DNA of 64,000 bases from Lumbricus rubellus (Eukaryota; Annelida; Clitellata; Crassiclitellata; Lumbricidae). The DNA is taken from NCBI GenBank assembly GCA_945859605.1, contig OX243819.1, positions 10,134,826-10,198,825 of the forward strand. Reading direction: 5' to 3'. This document shows positions 45,576-56,761 of this stretch, in pieces. How positions within the stretch are numbered: position 1 is the stretch's first letter; every line of letters starts with the position of its first letter. The translations under genes and the position numbers were made by a program. Under the pieces are notes generated by a model. The model saw only the letters and a program-made list of their open reading frames with translations. It ran no database searches and had not been told where the DNA came from.

Positions 45576-46209
45576 TCTATATATATAAAAATGAAACTTT
45601 CCAATAGTTTGTGTAAAGTGTTCTCGAAACGTACCGCACAGATTGTTTTGAAAATTTCACAAAACCTTCCATTCCTATCAGAGGGTTTCCAACTTTTTTT
45701 TTCTCCGAATAAACGCAATATTTTCCACAAAAAGTGAACTTTGCATTCCGCTCCACCGCCATTTGCAAATTTAAAACCGCACGTTGCCAGATTCACAAAC
45801 TCCTTGGCAGTGACTGCGACCACGCAGACGAAACATGAATGAGGTTGCGTCCCATGACGTCATAAGCGATTCGCATAATTATTTTGCGGCCTTCTTGGTT
45901 GAGGGAGGAAAGGAGCGGAGGGGGCGGGACGGAGGGGGAGGGGAGGGAGGCGGCGGGGGAGGGGGAGGGGGAGGGGCAGGGAGAGGGGCAGGGGGAGGGG
46001 AAAGAGAGGGGAGCGGGAGGGGGAGGGAGAGGGGGAGGGGGAGGGGATGGGAGGGGAAGGGGGAGGGGGAAGGGGGAAGAGGCAGGGAGAGGGGGAGGGG
46101 AGGGGGAGGGGGAGGGAAGGGGAGGGGAGGGGCAGGGAGAGGGGGAGAGGGGGAGGGGAGGAGGGGAGAGTCTTTTCTGCCACAGCAACGCGTGGCCGGG
46201 TACAGCTAG
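45576..46209 (+). mobile_element. Non-autonomous Helitron-like element with G-rich core
   Basis: Begins TCTATATATATAAAAATGAA after an A and ends GGGTACAGCTAG before a T: TC...CTAG inserted between A and T, the Helitron rule. Nine bases before CTAG lies a small hairpin GCCAC-AGCAACGC-GTGGC (46,179-46,196), the expected 3' terminator. No target duplication is seen, as expected. The 270-bp core (45,905-46,170) is almost pure G with A (GGGGGAGGGGGAGGGG). No Rep/helicase coding. The hairpin has only a 5-bp stem, so the assignment is probable rather than certain. Confidence 0.65.
45905..46170. repeat. G-rich tract with strong quadruplex potential
   Basis: Dozens of G4-G5 runs separated by single A, CA or AGA. 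Glycine/arginine and proline frames are artefacts. Confidence 0.95.
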
Positions 46210-48266
46210 TTATAGTATAAAATGGTACATGATAAAATAGTAAATATTTAAAAAAATGATTGCATGAATAAAATATTTTTATTCTATTATAGTTATTATT
46301 TGACAAACATTATTTACTTTCATCCGTTGAACAGACAGCGGTGATGAATTTGACAATGCTGATAAGGACGTCAAGAATGATAAATCAGTTGTTTCACGCT
46401 CCTTTAAAGAAGTCGTTTACTCTGGAGAATTTCTGCCGCTGAGCGATTATTTTCTGCCAGTCTGAGTTCGAACAGTGAGAAGCTAGAATAGATAGATTCA
46501 GGCGCCACGTGTCCTAATAACTAGACTTCATTTATAAAACCAATACCCGTTGGCAGATAGACAGAAGGACTAACTGGTTGACTGATTGATTGATTGACTG
46601 CCTGACTGACTCGCTTACTCAATGACTGATTGTCACTGCTCCCTAATGTATTATTTTTGCGTCAATAAATTGGGCACATTATTATTGTTTGTTCATACTG
46701 CTTTTATTTGTAGAATGTAGAAAATTCATAAACATAGATCAGCAGTTACCTTTTGAAACAAAACAGTCAATGTATTTGGCACATTAGGCCTACTGCACGT
46801 ACAATTTCATTAAAATTGGTAAAGATGATAGACTAATCAGGCTGAAAAAGATTGAATCACTTTACGACATTCTAACTTGTTTACAACGTAGGCCTACTTC
46901 TTGGTCTATAGAACCAAGATAGCTTGTTGACTTGTACATTCCATTCAGACTTAATCTCACGAGAACTAGCTTAAAATTTGAGGTTCTCAGACAAACTTGG
47001 TTTTTCAATTTGCCAAACAATACTTGGTCTCTGTTCCTTTGCACACGCTGGACTTCAACGATGAAATTATCAATCAACAGCTTTCCGAGATATCGGTTCT
47101 CCTTATCTCTCTCTATAATTCATTCTCTGTTGTTATTCTCAGTATTATTTTCTATTAGGCTATTAGATTTATTTTTATACTTGTATTTTTCACCTTCCCA
47201 CGGCCTTTTCTTATTGGGGGATTTCGAAAATTGAACCGACAGTCTATTATTAGTGTGACCCGATCTATCGGAGATGAACTTTATTACTCCAAACATTATG
47301 TTTTGTTCCTGAGGAATGTTTTCTATCTCGAGTTTAAAAAACAAAAGCAGTTCGAGCAAACAATAATAATGAGCTCAAGAACTACATGTATGCTTGCCCC
47401 AGCTAAAAACAACTATAGCTATTATGCTATTATGCCATAAGTTGTAGGATGATATGTCATGTTTATATGAAGGTTTAATAAGCCTTTCATATTATGTTGT
47501 TGTTGTTATTATTATTATTATTATTATTGTTATTATTATCATCATTATTAGTAGAAGTAGTAGTAGTAGTTGTAGTAGTAGGCCTATTAGTAATAATAAT
47601 AGGCCTAATAATAATAATATTATTATTATTATTACTACTGTTATTGTTATTATTACTACTACTACTATTATTACTACTACTATTATAATTATCTGCCTCT
47701 ACTATCGCACATTGTGCAATAGCCTCTTTGTTCGTCGGTAGCACTTAATTAGTATTAGAGTCATTATTGTCTCTTGTTCCAGCGTAATAATTGAACGCCG
47801 TCTGTTGATAATGGAGCAATGCTGCATCGAGGTGCTTCAAGAAGTGCACGTCGAATGTTGTTGTGCTTCAAAATCTGACGTCCGTCATTGCAAGCGATAA
47901 GAGGATTTTCAAGGAAATTTTATGCACATCAATTGTTTCTGATGTGCTATAATAGAGACGATGTTGCATTAGCCTACAATGGTCTCTTTGGCGCTGTTTT
48001 CTAGTCAAATAGAAGTTTATATAGTATGATGTGTCATATATCTTGAAGGCTTAGAAAGCCTTTCATGTGATGTCTGACATCCGCCAGCCATGCATGTCAA
48101 AGGCTCAAAGCGCTGTAATAATTATCAGACATTAATGTTTCAATTGTTCAACGCGATGAAAATTTTCATTTCCTGTAACATAATGACTAGGATCTAAAAA
48201 TCCGGCCTTGACAAGGTTGCCAATGAGTGAACTTTGAAGTTCACCCATCTGTACATAAAATGAAGA
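46210..48266. other. Gene-free stretch with (ATT)n tract at 47,490-47,690
   Basis: AT-rich. Trinucleotide ATT/AGT/ACT blocks around 47,500-47,690, themselves roughly inverted about the TAGGCCTA at 47,579. A GCGCTGTAATAATT box near 48,110 is a degraded L2-type tail. No gene recognised. Confidence 0.5.
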
Positions 48267-48440
48267 CTTTACTGTGGAAGCCTAATAAGGATTGCGGTTG
48301 TACCACAAGTCCTGAAACCTCTCGCCTTGCTTATACATAATGTATAAGATTGGGGTTGTACCACTATGTTATGTTGCATGCGAGAGGTTTCAGGGTTTGT
48401 GGTATACAACCCCAATCTTTATTCGACTTCCACAGTAAAG
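48267..48440. repeat. Imperfect inverted repeat (60-bp arms)
   Basis: Left arm 48,267-48,325: CTTTACTGTGGAAG, GATTGCGGTTGTACCACAAG, CTGAAACCTCTCGC. Right arm 48,380-48,440 is its complement with roughly 15-20% mismatches. The 54-bp loop carries a third partial copy (GATTGGGGTTGTACCAC). This is either a small fold-back transposon or a transcript hairpin. Confidence 0.8.
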
Positions 48441-48947
48441 TATTTATTGCCCTCCCCAACTCCCCACAAATCAACGTCTGACCACTAACACCACCACCAC
48501 CCCTTACTTGTCTACCTTTCTCATCTCCCTGGGTATAAAGTGAGATCTTGTTTATGACACGCTTTCGAATTCAATGCTTCTCAAAGGCGACGCATCTCCT
48601 GATTTATTTCGCTTTCCAAGATTTGCGTGACACGTGTCATCCGGTAAGATGATAGTAGATGACCTGATTGAACTCAGCTGCATTGGATTACACAGCATAG
48701 ACTTCAAGCGATAAACTTTTGGATGGACATGTAAAGTCGACTTCCATGCATGTCCAATGGCAGCTGATATAAAATTAATATGGGCTGCATCGCGCGTTGT
48801 CTGAAAACTGATGCAGATCGACAGACAAGTTGCTTTCCACACTGTTGGTCTGACCGATTAATTTTTTTCAAGATACCGGGTAGGCGGAACAACAGAGACA
48901 GATAGAAGTGCTGTGACAAACACATGTGAACAGAGAGAGGTAAATGT

Positions 48948-49933
48948 ACACGGTGATTCATAAAAAAACGTTACCCCACATATTTTACTGTAACTCCGCC
49001 AAACATCGGGTTATGTTGACGAAATTTTAGGTTAAGATAGAGGATTCATTTATGAACATTATGGAAGTTAAAATTTATTTTCGAAATTACCCTCATTTGG
49101 CAGATACGCATGCGCGAGGACGCATACGCATTTCTTGGCTGATTCACCAATGATGCGCTGATCCATTGTGTCCGATGCCTCCACAATTCTACGACACAAC
49201 TCGTTGACATCGCATATTAAAATTATGTAGACATTTTCTTGCATGACACTACATATCTTTTAGTCTACTGGATTTAAATCAATGCTATTGGGTGACCACA
49301 AAGTAGGCGGGATGAAATCAGGAGTTTCAGTTTCCAATACGCAACGGTGTCTCTGTGTGCACGAGCGCTATTATGATGGACGACGAAATAAGCCTACTCC
49401 GTAAATGTCACGAATGCCTGGCAAAGTGGAACATCTCTGCAATATTGTCCATTGACCTCAACATCTAGTTCGATTAAATGGATATGTTCGTACGACCAAG
49501 TGCAGAGACCCGACCGATGCCAAACGGGATTTGCTGAAAATTGGTCGATTCCGCAAAAGACGTTTTGCCGGAACGTCCCTCTTCTGTGTACCGGCAGGTA
49601 CGTAATTGCGAACATTCTGATTGTTACTGGGTGATGCCACAGTAAGCAATTTCTCACCAGGAGGCTAAACCAGATGAAATTGACCAGGTTTGAATAATAC
49701 AACCTCAGTGACTGACAGGAACGTTGGAATCTTGCTTGTTTCTCGAGATTATCGTGACGTCATTAGTTTTGTCATCCGCGTTACGTCATTATAGCTCCGA
49801 ATGTGAAATAATTTATGTAGCACTTGGCTAGATCATCAAACCATATTATTCTGAAATTTCATTAAATTTGATGGTCATCGACATGATTTATGCTGACTTA
49901 TGTAGGGTAACGTTTTTTTATGAATCACCGTGT
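48948..49933. mobile_element. TIR element with mariner-like transposase remnant, 8-bp flanking repeat
   Basis: Ends ACACGGTGATTCATAAAAAA and its complement. The TIRs are about 35 bp (to ACGTTACCC). GTAAATGT lies directly outside both ends (48,940-48,947; 49,934-49,941). Minus-strand islands at 49,080-49,700 include VEVNGQYCRDVPLCQAFVTF, VVHHNSARAHRDTVAYWKL (the catalytic HHDSAPAH-type motif), TPDFIPPTLWSPNSIDLNPV and VNELCRRIVEASDTMDQRII, in three frames. They match mariner-like DDE transposases. Mariner elements duplicate TA, not 8 bp, so the flanks are unexpected. TGACGTCA at 49,755-49,762. Confidence 0.8.
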
Positions 49934-49941
49934 GTAAATGT

Positions 49942-50573
49942 GTGAGAGAGAGATGGATTATATAAACACAGAAGGTGATAGCCATACATGTATCTATAAT
50001 ATATATCATATTTTATATATTATATGATAATCATACTGTATTTTTTATATATATAGCTCTATGTATTTGTATTTGAGAATGAATGCCCATGTATTCTATA
50101 GAAAGTCGCTGGTCAGTGCAGCAGTTTTCTTATTAGGCCGTCTTCCTGTGATAAGTGTATACTTTGCAATCTGCGACTTGAGCGTCTTGTTTTTTCCGTT
50201 GCCTCATTTCCGCTAAAGCTTTTAGAAACCAATCTGCACGATTTCTTAGCTTTGCTTTGCAAGGTCCGTTGTCATTCTGATGAGTCTTTCTGAAGCAGCG
50301 CTATATAAATTGCGAATGTAATGCAAACAGACTTTCTTGCAATGATCTCAATAGCTGCATAAGATAATTAGATGCCCGAGCGCACCAAGCAAGACTGCAG
50401 CAGTCTGACGTGGCATTCACGATCACACCCTTGTGTGTGATTGATACTTTTCTCATTGCTGCGACAAAGCCACAGAAATCTTTTGATTTATTATGTGTTC
50501 GGCAGATTGATCGGCACACAGAGAATAATCTCACCGTCAATAATAATTATTAGTGTAAATCCATGCGAATATA
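49942..50573. other. Gene-free stretch with an L2-type tail at 50,297-50,310
   Basis: AGCGCTATATAAATTGCGAA is the retroposon tail motif. Otherwise AT-rich without recognised features. Confidence 0.5.
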
Positions 50574-50987
50574 CACTGTGTCCCAATAAATCGAGACCCC
50601 TTTTTATAATGTGAATAAAACAGGCAAATCTTAATCGATTTTCAAAATTTTAAAACTGTTTTTATCCTGAGATAATTATCTTACATTGATTCAAATATGA
50701 AGTTTCTGGCATGAATATTGACGTCACAATTACGTCATTTGCATCAGAGAATTCCAATGTTAAGTACCGAACACAACTTTTTCGGTATAGGCCCTACTTA
50801 ACATATGAATTCTTTGATGCAAATAACGTAATTGTGACGTCAATATTCATGCCAGAAACTTCATATTTGAATCAATGTAAGATAATTATCTCAGGATAAA
50901 AACAGTTTTAAAATTTTGAAAAGCGATTAAGATTTGCCTGTTTTATTCACATTATAAAAAGGGGTCTCGATTTATTGGGACACAGTG
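50574..50987. mobile_element. Palindromic mariner-type MITE
   Basis: CACTGTGTCCCAATAAATCG is inverted at the right end, flanked by TA. The arms (about 190 bp each) are nearly perfect inverted repeats around a short unpaired centre near 50,770-50,800. Both arms carry TGACGTCA (50,719-50,726; 50,835-50,842) and an ATTTGCAT octamer. No coding. Confidence 0.9.
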
Positions 50988-50989
50988 TA

Positions 50990-51540
50990 GAAGGGTAGCC
51001 TATAAGCTGCGAACTTGGTATGATACTAAGACGAGAACGTGGATTTAGAATTTGCCTCAAAGTCTACCCGACGAAGAGTAGCCTACAGACGTACACGTAT
51101 TCTGGAATTAGTCAAGTTAGAAGCTTTGGAACTTTTGTGTTTAAAACCAAATGAAATATTAAATATAATCGGACAACTTGATCAAGGTCAGGCTTGCATC
51201 AAGTCTATCGAATATTATGCAAAAACCTCACCTGTCGATCTTGAACTGATATAATGTTTACATGTACCTATCAACTTATGAACTAACCTATTAAAATTCA
51301 CCAAGCATAGTTTCTATTCAGAGATGACTATACTTTACATTGATATAATTCAATTAGAGCATGGCTAACATCAAAAATATTTGTCACCATTGTGAAAATT
51401 GTTATTGGTAACCCGAAGACATCTGCAAGTAGGCCTATACATACACACATACATGCATGCATGTACATACATACTTACACAATGTACATACATACATAGT
51501 TACATACATAGGCCTACACACATACACACATACATACAAT
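50990..51540. other. Unrecognised stretch
   Basis: A 71-codon frame at 51,039-51,254 (GTG first codon) has no recognisable domain. CATA-like words from 51,437. Confidence 0.3.
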
Positions 51541-51759
51541 GTTTGTTTGTTTGTATGTGCACTTGTTATAGCGCCCCTTCAAGCTCTCTACTCAGAGGCG
51601 CTCCCGATGCAGAGCGGACACTGCATCGGAGTTTCACGCCGAAGCGCTGAGCAATTGTGAGTGAAGGACTTGCCCAAGGTCCTTACGCGGCCAGGTAGAT
51701 TCGAACCTCGGACCTTCCGGCTCCAAGGCAACGACGCCACCACTAGACCACCGCGCCCC
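51541..51759 (-). mobile_element. CORE-like tRNA-derived SINE, complete copy
   Basis: Read on the minus strand: GGGGCGCGGTGG with A-box-like TGGTCTAGTGG (complement 51,740-51,750), B box AGGTTCGAATC (complement near 51,697-51,707), then GACCTTGGGCAAGTCCTTCAC (complement 51,661-51,681), CGCTCTGCATCGGGAGCGCC, GGGGCGCTATAAC and an ACAAACAAAC tail. The tRNA-like head supplies a pol III promoter. GACCTTGGGCAAGT matches the conserved core of CORE-SINEs such as MIR, as recalled. The 3' end is the L2-type tail. The interrupted copy is at 29,255-29,880. Confidence 0.82.
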
Positions 51760-51783
51760 ATTACATTATGTCATACATACACA

Positions 51784-52012
51784 CACATATACATACACAC
51801 ACATATACATACATACATACATACATACATACATACATACATACATACATACATACATACATACATACATACATACATACATACATACATACATACATAC
51901 ATACATACATACATACATACATACATACATACATACATACATACATACATACATACATACATACATACATACATACATACATACATACATACATACATGT
52001 ACATACATACAT
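51784..52012. repeat. (CATA)n microsatellite, third
   Basis: About 230 bp of CATA units, starting 25 bp beyond the SINE head and closing with CATACATGTACATACATAC. Confidence 0.97.
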
Positions 52013-53345
52013 AAATCTAACCAAGGATTAGAGCGTGTGGGTTGTTATTAGAAACGTGAAGTATGGTCCAATCCATATGATCGGTTGCCTCTGGCTACAA
52101 CTGCATCACCGTCTTAGAAGCGTAACGTCATCTCCCGTTATAGCGAATTCATATAGCTCCTGCAGATCCTCATAAATCCATCGTCACGTGATAGCCTTCA
52201 AGGCGGCCATTAAGGGACAGAGAGGACGACGACGAGGCGTCGATCTGACTAAATCTATTTCCAGAAGATCTATCATAAAACAACGACACATTTACGAGTA
52301 TTTATAGAGTATATACAAACGGACGACACAGATGCATTCAGAGCGATGCAAACTGTTGGTTGATATGATCAGCTGAAACTATATTCATGCACTCAACAGG
52401 TTCAACACGTTGTATAATGCTCTGTTGACCATAACGATTTATATGCATTTATTTCCATTTTATTATTGTAGTTCAGTCCATTGATGCGGCTCTCTATCTC
52501 GCGCTGTCTATTTATAATCTATTATCAGTTCTGGCCTCGTTTTCCTATCGTGTATGCAACTGGTGGAGATGACAGTATCGACGACGAACGAAGGGAACAG
52601 TGAAAAACGCACCCATGAATGTTCGTTTGCATTAGCAGCGCCGTAGCTCTTTGTGTCGATGGCCTTTCAGGGAAAGAAGTGCATGCACAGCTGCTGTTGA
52701 GAAAATCGACTTGATTAGCGATCTGTATCTAGCCTATAATTTATGTTACTGACCTATATAATAATGGAGTTATTGTAGACCTGCTCGATCATCCAAATCC
52801 AGAAATTGAATTGTAGAAATTTCGAGAGGATTCAATCCCCACCCCAATTAATTTGCAGCATATCCAGTTAATATCCAAAAGAACATTGGGTAGGGGTGAT
52901 TTGAGTTTAACTCCGTCCACAGCTTTCGTAATCGTAATCGTGTTCGTAATGTCCAAATTTCTAAAGCGCTACTCGAAAGCCAAGCACGGGGCACCAGCTT
53001 ATTCAAGAGCGATACTGTCAGAGTTAAGTATCGAGTGCACGTCGTATACAATATTGTTAATTTTCTCATAAAACCTTCAGACAATTTGATGGTCCGTGAC
53101 TACTCTGCTTGGAAACCAGAATTTCTGTAGGCGGCACTGCTTGTTATGCAGACACAAGAGAGTATTGGCGATGACCAATCCGTGCTCGGAGCAGAAATCT
53201 ACCAATATTAAATAATATTTTGTCCTCTATCATTTATGATCCCGTGGTCCAAATTATTTCTCAAAGACACCTGTCACAGTCGCATCCTCTCCTATACTCT
53301 CAAATTAATCTCCTCTGATCAGATAGAGTGAGAGAATGCATGTAG
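52013..53345. other. Gene-free stretch with repeat R4 copy at 52,967-53,025
   Basis: ACTCGAAAGCCAAGCACGGG and CACCAGCTTATTCAAGAGCG match 37,345-37,400. No coding region recognised. Confidence 0.45.
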
Positions 53346-53821
53346 TGACGTAACAAACAGACTCGAGACAGGGAGTTATATACATGTATAGTCCATTCGT
53401 GTAGCCAACCGTCGCGAATTGACGATGGCGATGTGACATGACATGACATGACATGACAACAAACAGGAGAGATAGCGGCTACCATCGAGCGAGAGAGAGG
53501 GGCAGAGATAGACAGAGAGAGAGAAAGAGACAGAGACAGACAGAGACAGAGCAGTGACGTAACAGATAAGGAGATAATTATATAGATTTACAAAGAGCGC
53601 AAGAGAGCAGTGACGTAACAGATAAGAAGAGCCAACAATCTATAAAGAGCGAGAGAGGGTAATGACGTAACAGCGGAGATATATACATGTATATATTATA
53701 TACGACGATTATACGTGTATAGCGATTTATAAAGAGCGACAGAGAGAGCAGTGACGTAACAGACAGAATGAGGTCTTCCGGTTACTAAATATAACGCAAG
53801 AGAAATAAGAGTGACGTAACA
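53346..53821 (+). repeat. Cluster of six TGACGTAACA motifs in a degenerate repeat
   Basis: Exact TGACGTAACA at 53,346, 53,555, 53,611, 53,663, 53,752 and 53,812. Several are embedded in a longer unit (AAAGAGCG, AGAGAGCAG, TGACGTAACAGATAAG), so the cluster is a degraded tandem repeat. The motif is a CREB/ATF-type bZIP half-palindrome variant; whether it acts is unknown. A separate ATGAC pentamer run lies at 53,433-53,457. Confidence 0.75.
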
Positions 53822-54452
53822 AACATCGGTTGCCATGGAGCGAAAGAGATTGACGGCGTCTCTCTCCACGGCCGCAAGAACAGCGGTCTTATCTGCAGCA
53901 TGAGAGACGACGTGACTGAAGCCACATTATGATAGAAGAATTAAGCCTGCGAAACGACTGTACGAATGCCGAGTCCACCATCTCTGATTGCATAGAAGCT
54001 ACAGCCACTGAAAGGCCATCAAGTGTATACACGAGACTACAGCAGTGGACGATTGTCTCCAGGTATTATACGCCCTGATAATTAATTAGTCCATCGATCC
54101 AGAGTGTCTCGAGGGTCGGGTGGTGAAAGCAGGAGGATCACCGGAGAAGATAACTCAGCCTCGAGGCGACGACTAATGAAAGCAATGATATCAGATGAAA
54201 TCTTTCCAAAGCTCGACTCAACATAATTATTACTGCATTATCATCCAGCACCCTTCACAAAAACATGCAGGGTTGCTCTCAATAATTATTAGCTTATTGC
54301 AGCCGACGATGAGGAAGAGCAAGAGCGAGGAAAGGATTATCTCCGATTCGGCGATGTCTGGCACAAAAAATACCGCTGCAGTTAGCGGAATTTTAATATA
54401 ATGATTAATTAGCATTGTCATAGTGCTATAACTACTGTTAGGTCCACTATTG
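53822..54452. other. Gene-free stretch
   Basis: No feature recognised. Confidence 0.3.
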
Positions 54453-54458
54453 TTGTTG

Positions 54459-54498
<40 letters not shown>

Positions 54499-54508
54499 CA
54501 TTATTATT

Positions 54509-54543
<35 letters not shown>

Positions 54544-54545
54544 AA
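54453..54545. repeat. (ATT)n(ATC)n microsatellite
   Basis: Compound TTG/ATT/ATC trinucleotide run of about 90 bp. Confidence 0.95.
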
Positions 54546-55030
54546 TCATATTCATCATCATTACCCAATACCCATATTCTAGTTTTATTTTTACTCTGAT
54601 TCTTGCTCTTTCCTGGTTATTATTCTAAGTAGGCCTACCATAATTCTTATTCTTTTTACAAATTATTCCTCCGAAGCGTCGCAACCTTTCGGTGCATAAT
54701 TCACAAGGCTTCTTATTCCGCTTGTATGGCGTATATATTGCTTTTTTTCCTTTGACGCATAACGAATGAAAATAAAGCTCATTATATGCCCCCACGAGAA
54801 TAATTATCATGCAAGTCATGCAAGCAAACCAGCCGATGAGAGAATGAGTCGATGATGGAGAAATGGGAAAGATTTTAAGCAAAAAAATGAAGTCAGAGAC
54901 GACGGGAAGATGACGGGAAACAGAGATGGTGAATTGGAGAGGATTGGTTGTTTCCAGTTGCCATCGCTGGACCAGCTGAAAAGTGCTCTCAAGACCCAAG
55001 ACAGCTGTCCTTTTCACATGTCATAACTAC
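54546..55030. other. Unrecognised stretch
   Basis: A 130-codon minus-strand frame (54,625-55,017, GTG first codon) has no recognisable domain or splice context. Confidence 0.3.
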
Positions 55031-55561
55031 TGCGAAGAGAGGGAGAAAGGGAGGGAGCGAGGGAGAGAGGAAGACAGGAGAGATGGAAAGAGGGAGAGAG
55101 GTAGAGAGGGAGAGAATGAGAGAGAGGATGGAGGAAGAGACAGGAAAGAGAGAGATGGTGAAAGAGAAGGAAGAGAGATAGAGACAAAGACAGCGGCAGA
55201 GAGAGAGAGACAGAGAGAGGCAGAGACAGAGAGACAGAGAGCGACAGAGAAAGAGAGACAGAGAGACAGAGAGGAGAAAAGAGAGAGGAGGAAGCGGGGG
55301 AGAGATTGCTAGAGAAGGAAGGGAGAGAGACAGAGAGACAGACAGAGAGACAGACAGAGACAGACAGAAAGACAGAGAGACAGAGAAGAGAGATGAGGAA
55401 GCGGAGGAGAGAGGGTGAGAGAGAGAGTGATTGATTGAAAGAAAGAGAAAGATAGAGATGGAAATGGATGGATAGAATAGAGAGAGAATAAGAGATAGAG
55501 GGAGTGAGAAAGAGAGCGAGAAATAGGAATGGAAGAGAGAGAGAGAGAGAGACAGAGAGAC
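55031..55561. repeat. Purine-rich GAGA/GACAGA tract (target of the LTR element)
   Basis: About 530 bp of GAGAGA, GACAGA and GGAGGA. The same sequence type continues at 63,031-63,065, on the other side of the LTR element. Confidence 0.92.
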
Positions 55562-56595
55562 TGTAGCCGTTATCTAACTAGGCCGTGAAATCGAGTTAGA
55601 AGATTACTGGACTCCTAATGTCATAGCACAAGAGAACCAATATTAATAATGAAATATATATTTAAAATAGAAAGTCAACATACATTAATGCCGTAACCTA
55701 ATTACTTATTTGGCGTTGATTACTTATAATTATTATATTTTTAGTTGGCTTATCTGATCTTGACAGATGAGAGTTTCTTCTGAATAAAGTTCAGCTTCTT
55801 GTGTAAACTGTCTTGCTCGAAGTTCGATGAATATGCAACCAAGTGCTTCGAATAATTATGATGTGTGAAAATAATTTCAAAGTAGAAGAATTCGGTCTAT
55901 GACGAACCGAATCATCTCCAATGTTTATGTAGACTCACAACACCACCATCAGCCGTTGAATTCAAATAAATGTGATGCGTCGCAATGCAGGCGAACACAC
56001 ACAAGTCACCGATCACCCAAAGTGATACTCGACAACGTCTGAATATTCTTCCAACCAACCGTCAATCGTTCCACAACCACACACGCCTTGACCAAAAGGT
56101 TCCCAAAACGAGCCACCAGAATCTATTCAGCAGAATTCTGTCTCGAAACCTGTTGTCCTCACACGACGCTTCAATATTCTATTGACCACGTCCAATAACT
56201 CTCTTCCTGGCCGCCAAATATAACTTTTAGAGAAGATTGTTTCTCCAATCCAACTCTCTCTCTTGACGTTCATGCACAGGAATCAATCTTCCTGTTTCAA
56301 AATTCTCTGACGTGTAAATTTTCGGTTTTAAATCGATTTCCACGTCCCTGATTCGTCTATTTACTTTTAACCGTCAATGTCAAGGTAGTTGCCATGACAA
56401 CGTCATGACGTCACGTTGCGTTGCTAAGTTACCACGTCACGTGACTTATAATTTCAAGTTATATTGCTCATTTTCGCCAAATGATTAAATAACTAACAAC
56501 GCCAGTAATTACTCTATCTTAACTCTTACCTATAATTAAGAATTAACATTGATAACAAATTAGTTTAATAGATAATAGCGCATTAATTCGCTACA
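55562..56595 (-). repeat. 3' LTR of the Gmr1-like element
   Basis: 1034 bp, TGTAG...CTACA termini (5-bp inverted ends). Contains TGACGTCA (56,406-56,413) and CACGTG, plausible promoter sites. The 66-codon plus-strand frame inside both LTRs is incidental. Confidence 0.97.
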
Positions 56596-56599
56596 AATA

Positions 56600-56609
56600 C
56601 CCCTCCTTC
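56600..56609 (-). promoter_or_regulatory. Polypurine tract
   Basis: Sense GAAGGAGGGG four bases upstream of the 3' LTR; the RNase H-resistant primer for plus-strand synthesis. Confidence 0.8.
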
Positions 56610-56761
56610 GAAAGTCTGTAATCAGGCTTTAACAACTTACCTAATTATCTATTCACTAATTTTTCATCAACTTCCTTACTCTACCTTACAAAACAACACA
56701 ACATAACTGAATTATATCTTATCTACATCTAATCAGTTCTCACTATTGACTTACTTAAGTA

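Noticed and set aside
45835..46306. Gly/Arg- and Pro-rich frames
   Set aside because: Translations of the G-rich tract within the Helitron-like element.
54625..55017. 130-codon minus-strand frame
   Set aside because: No ATG start, no recognisable domain, no splice signals noted.
55985..56185. 66-codon frame, identical copy at 62,418-62,618
   Set aside because: It lies within the LTRs on the antisense strand; the duplication is due to the LTRs and not to a gene.
56596..56761. Search for an env-like frame between RNase H and the 3' LTR
   Set aside because: Only about 165 bp lie there, so no envelope gene is present and the element is a retrotransposon.
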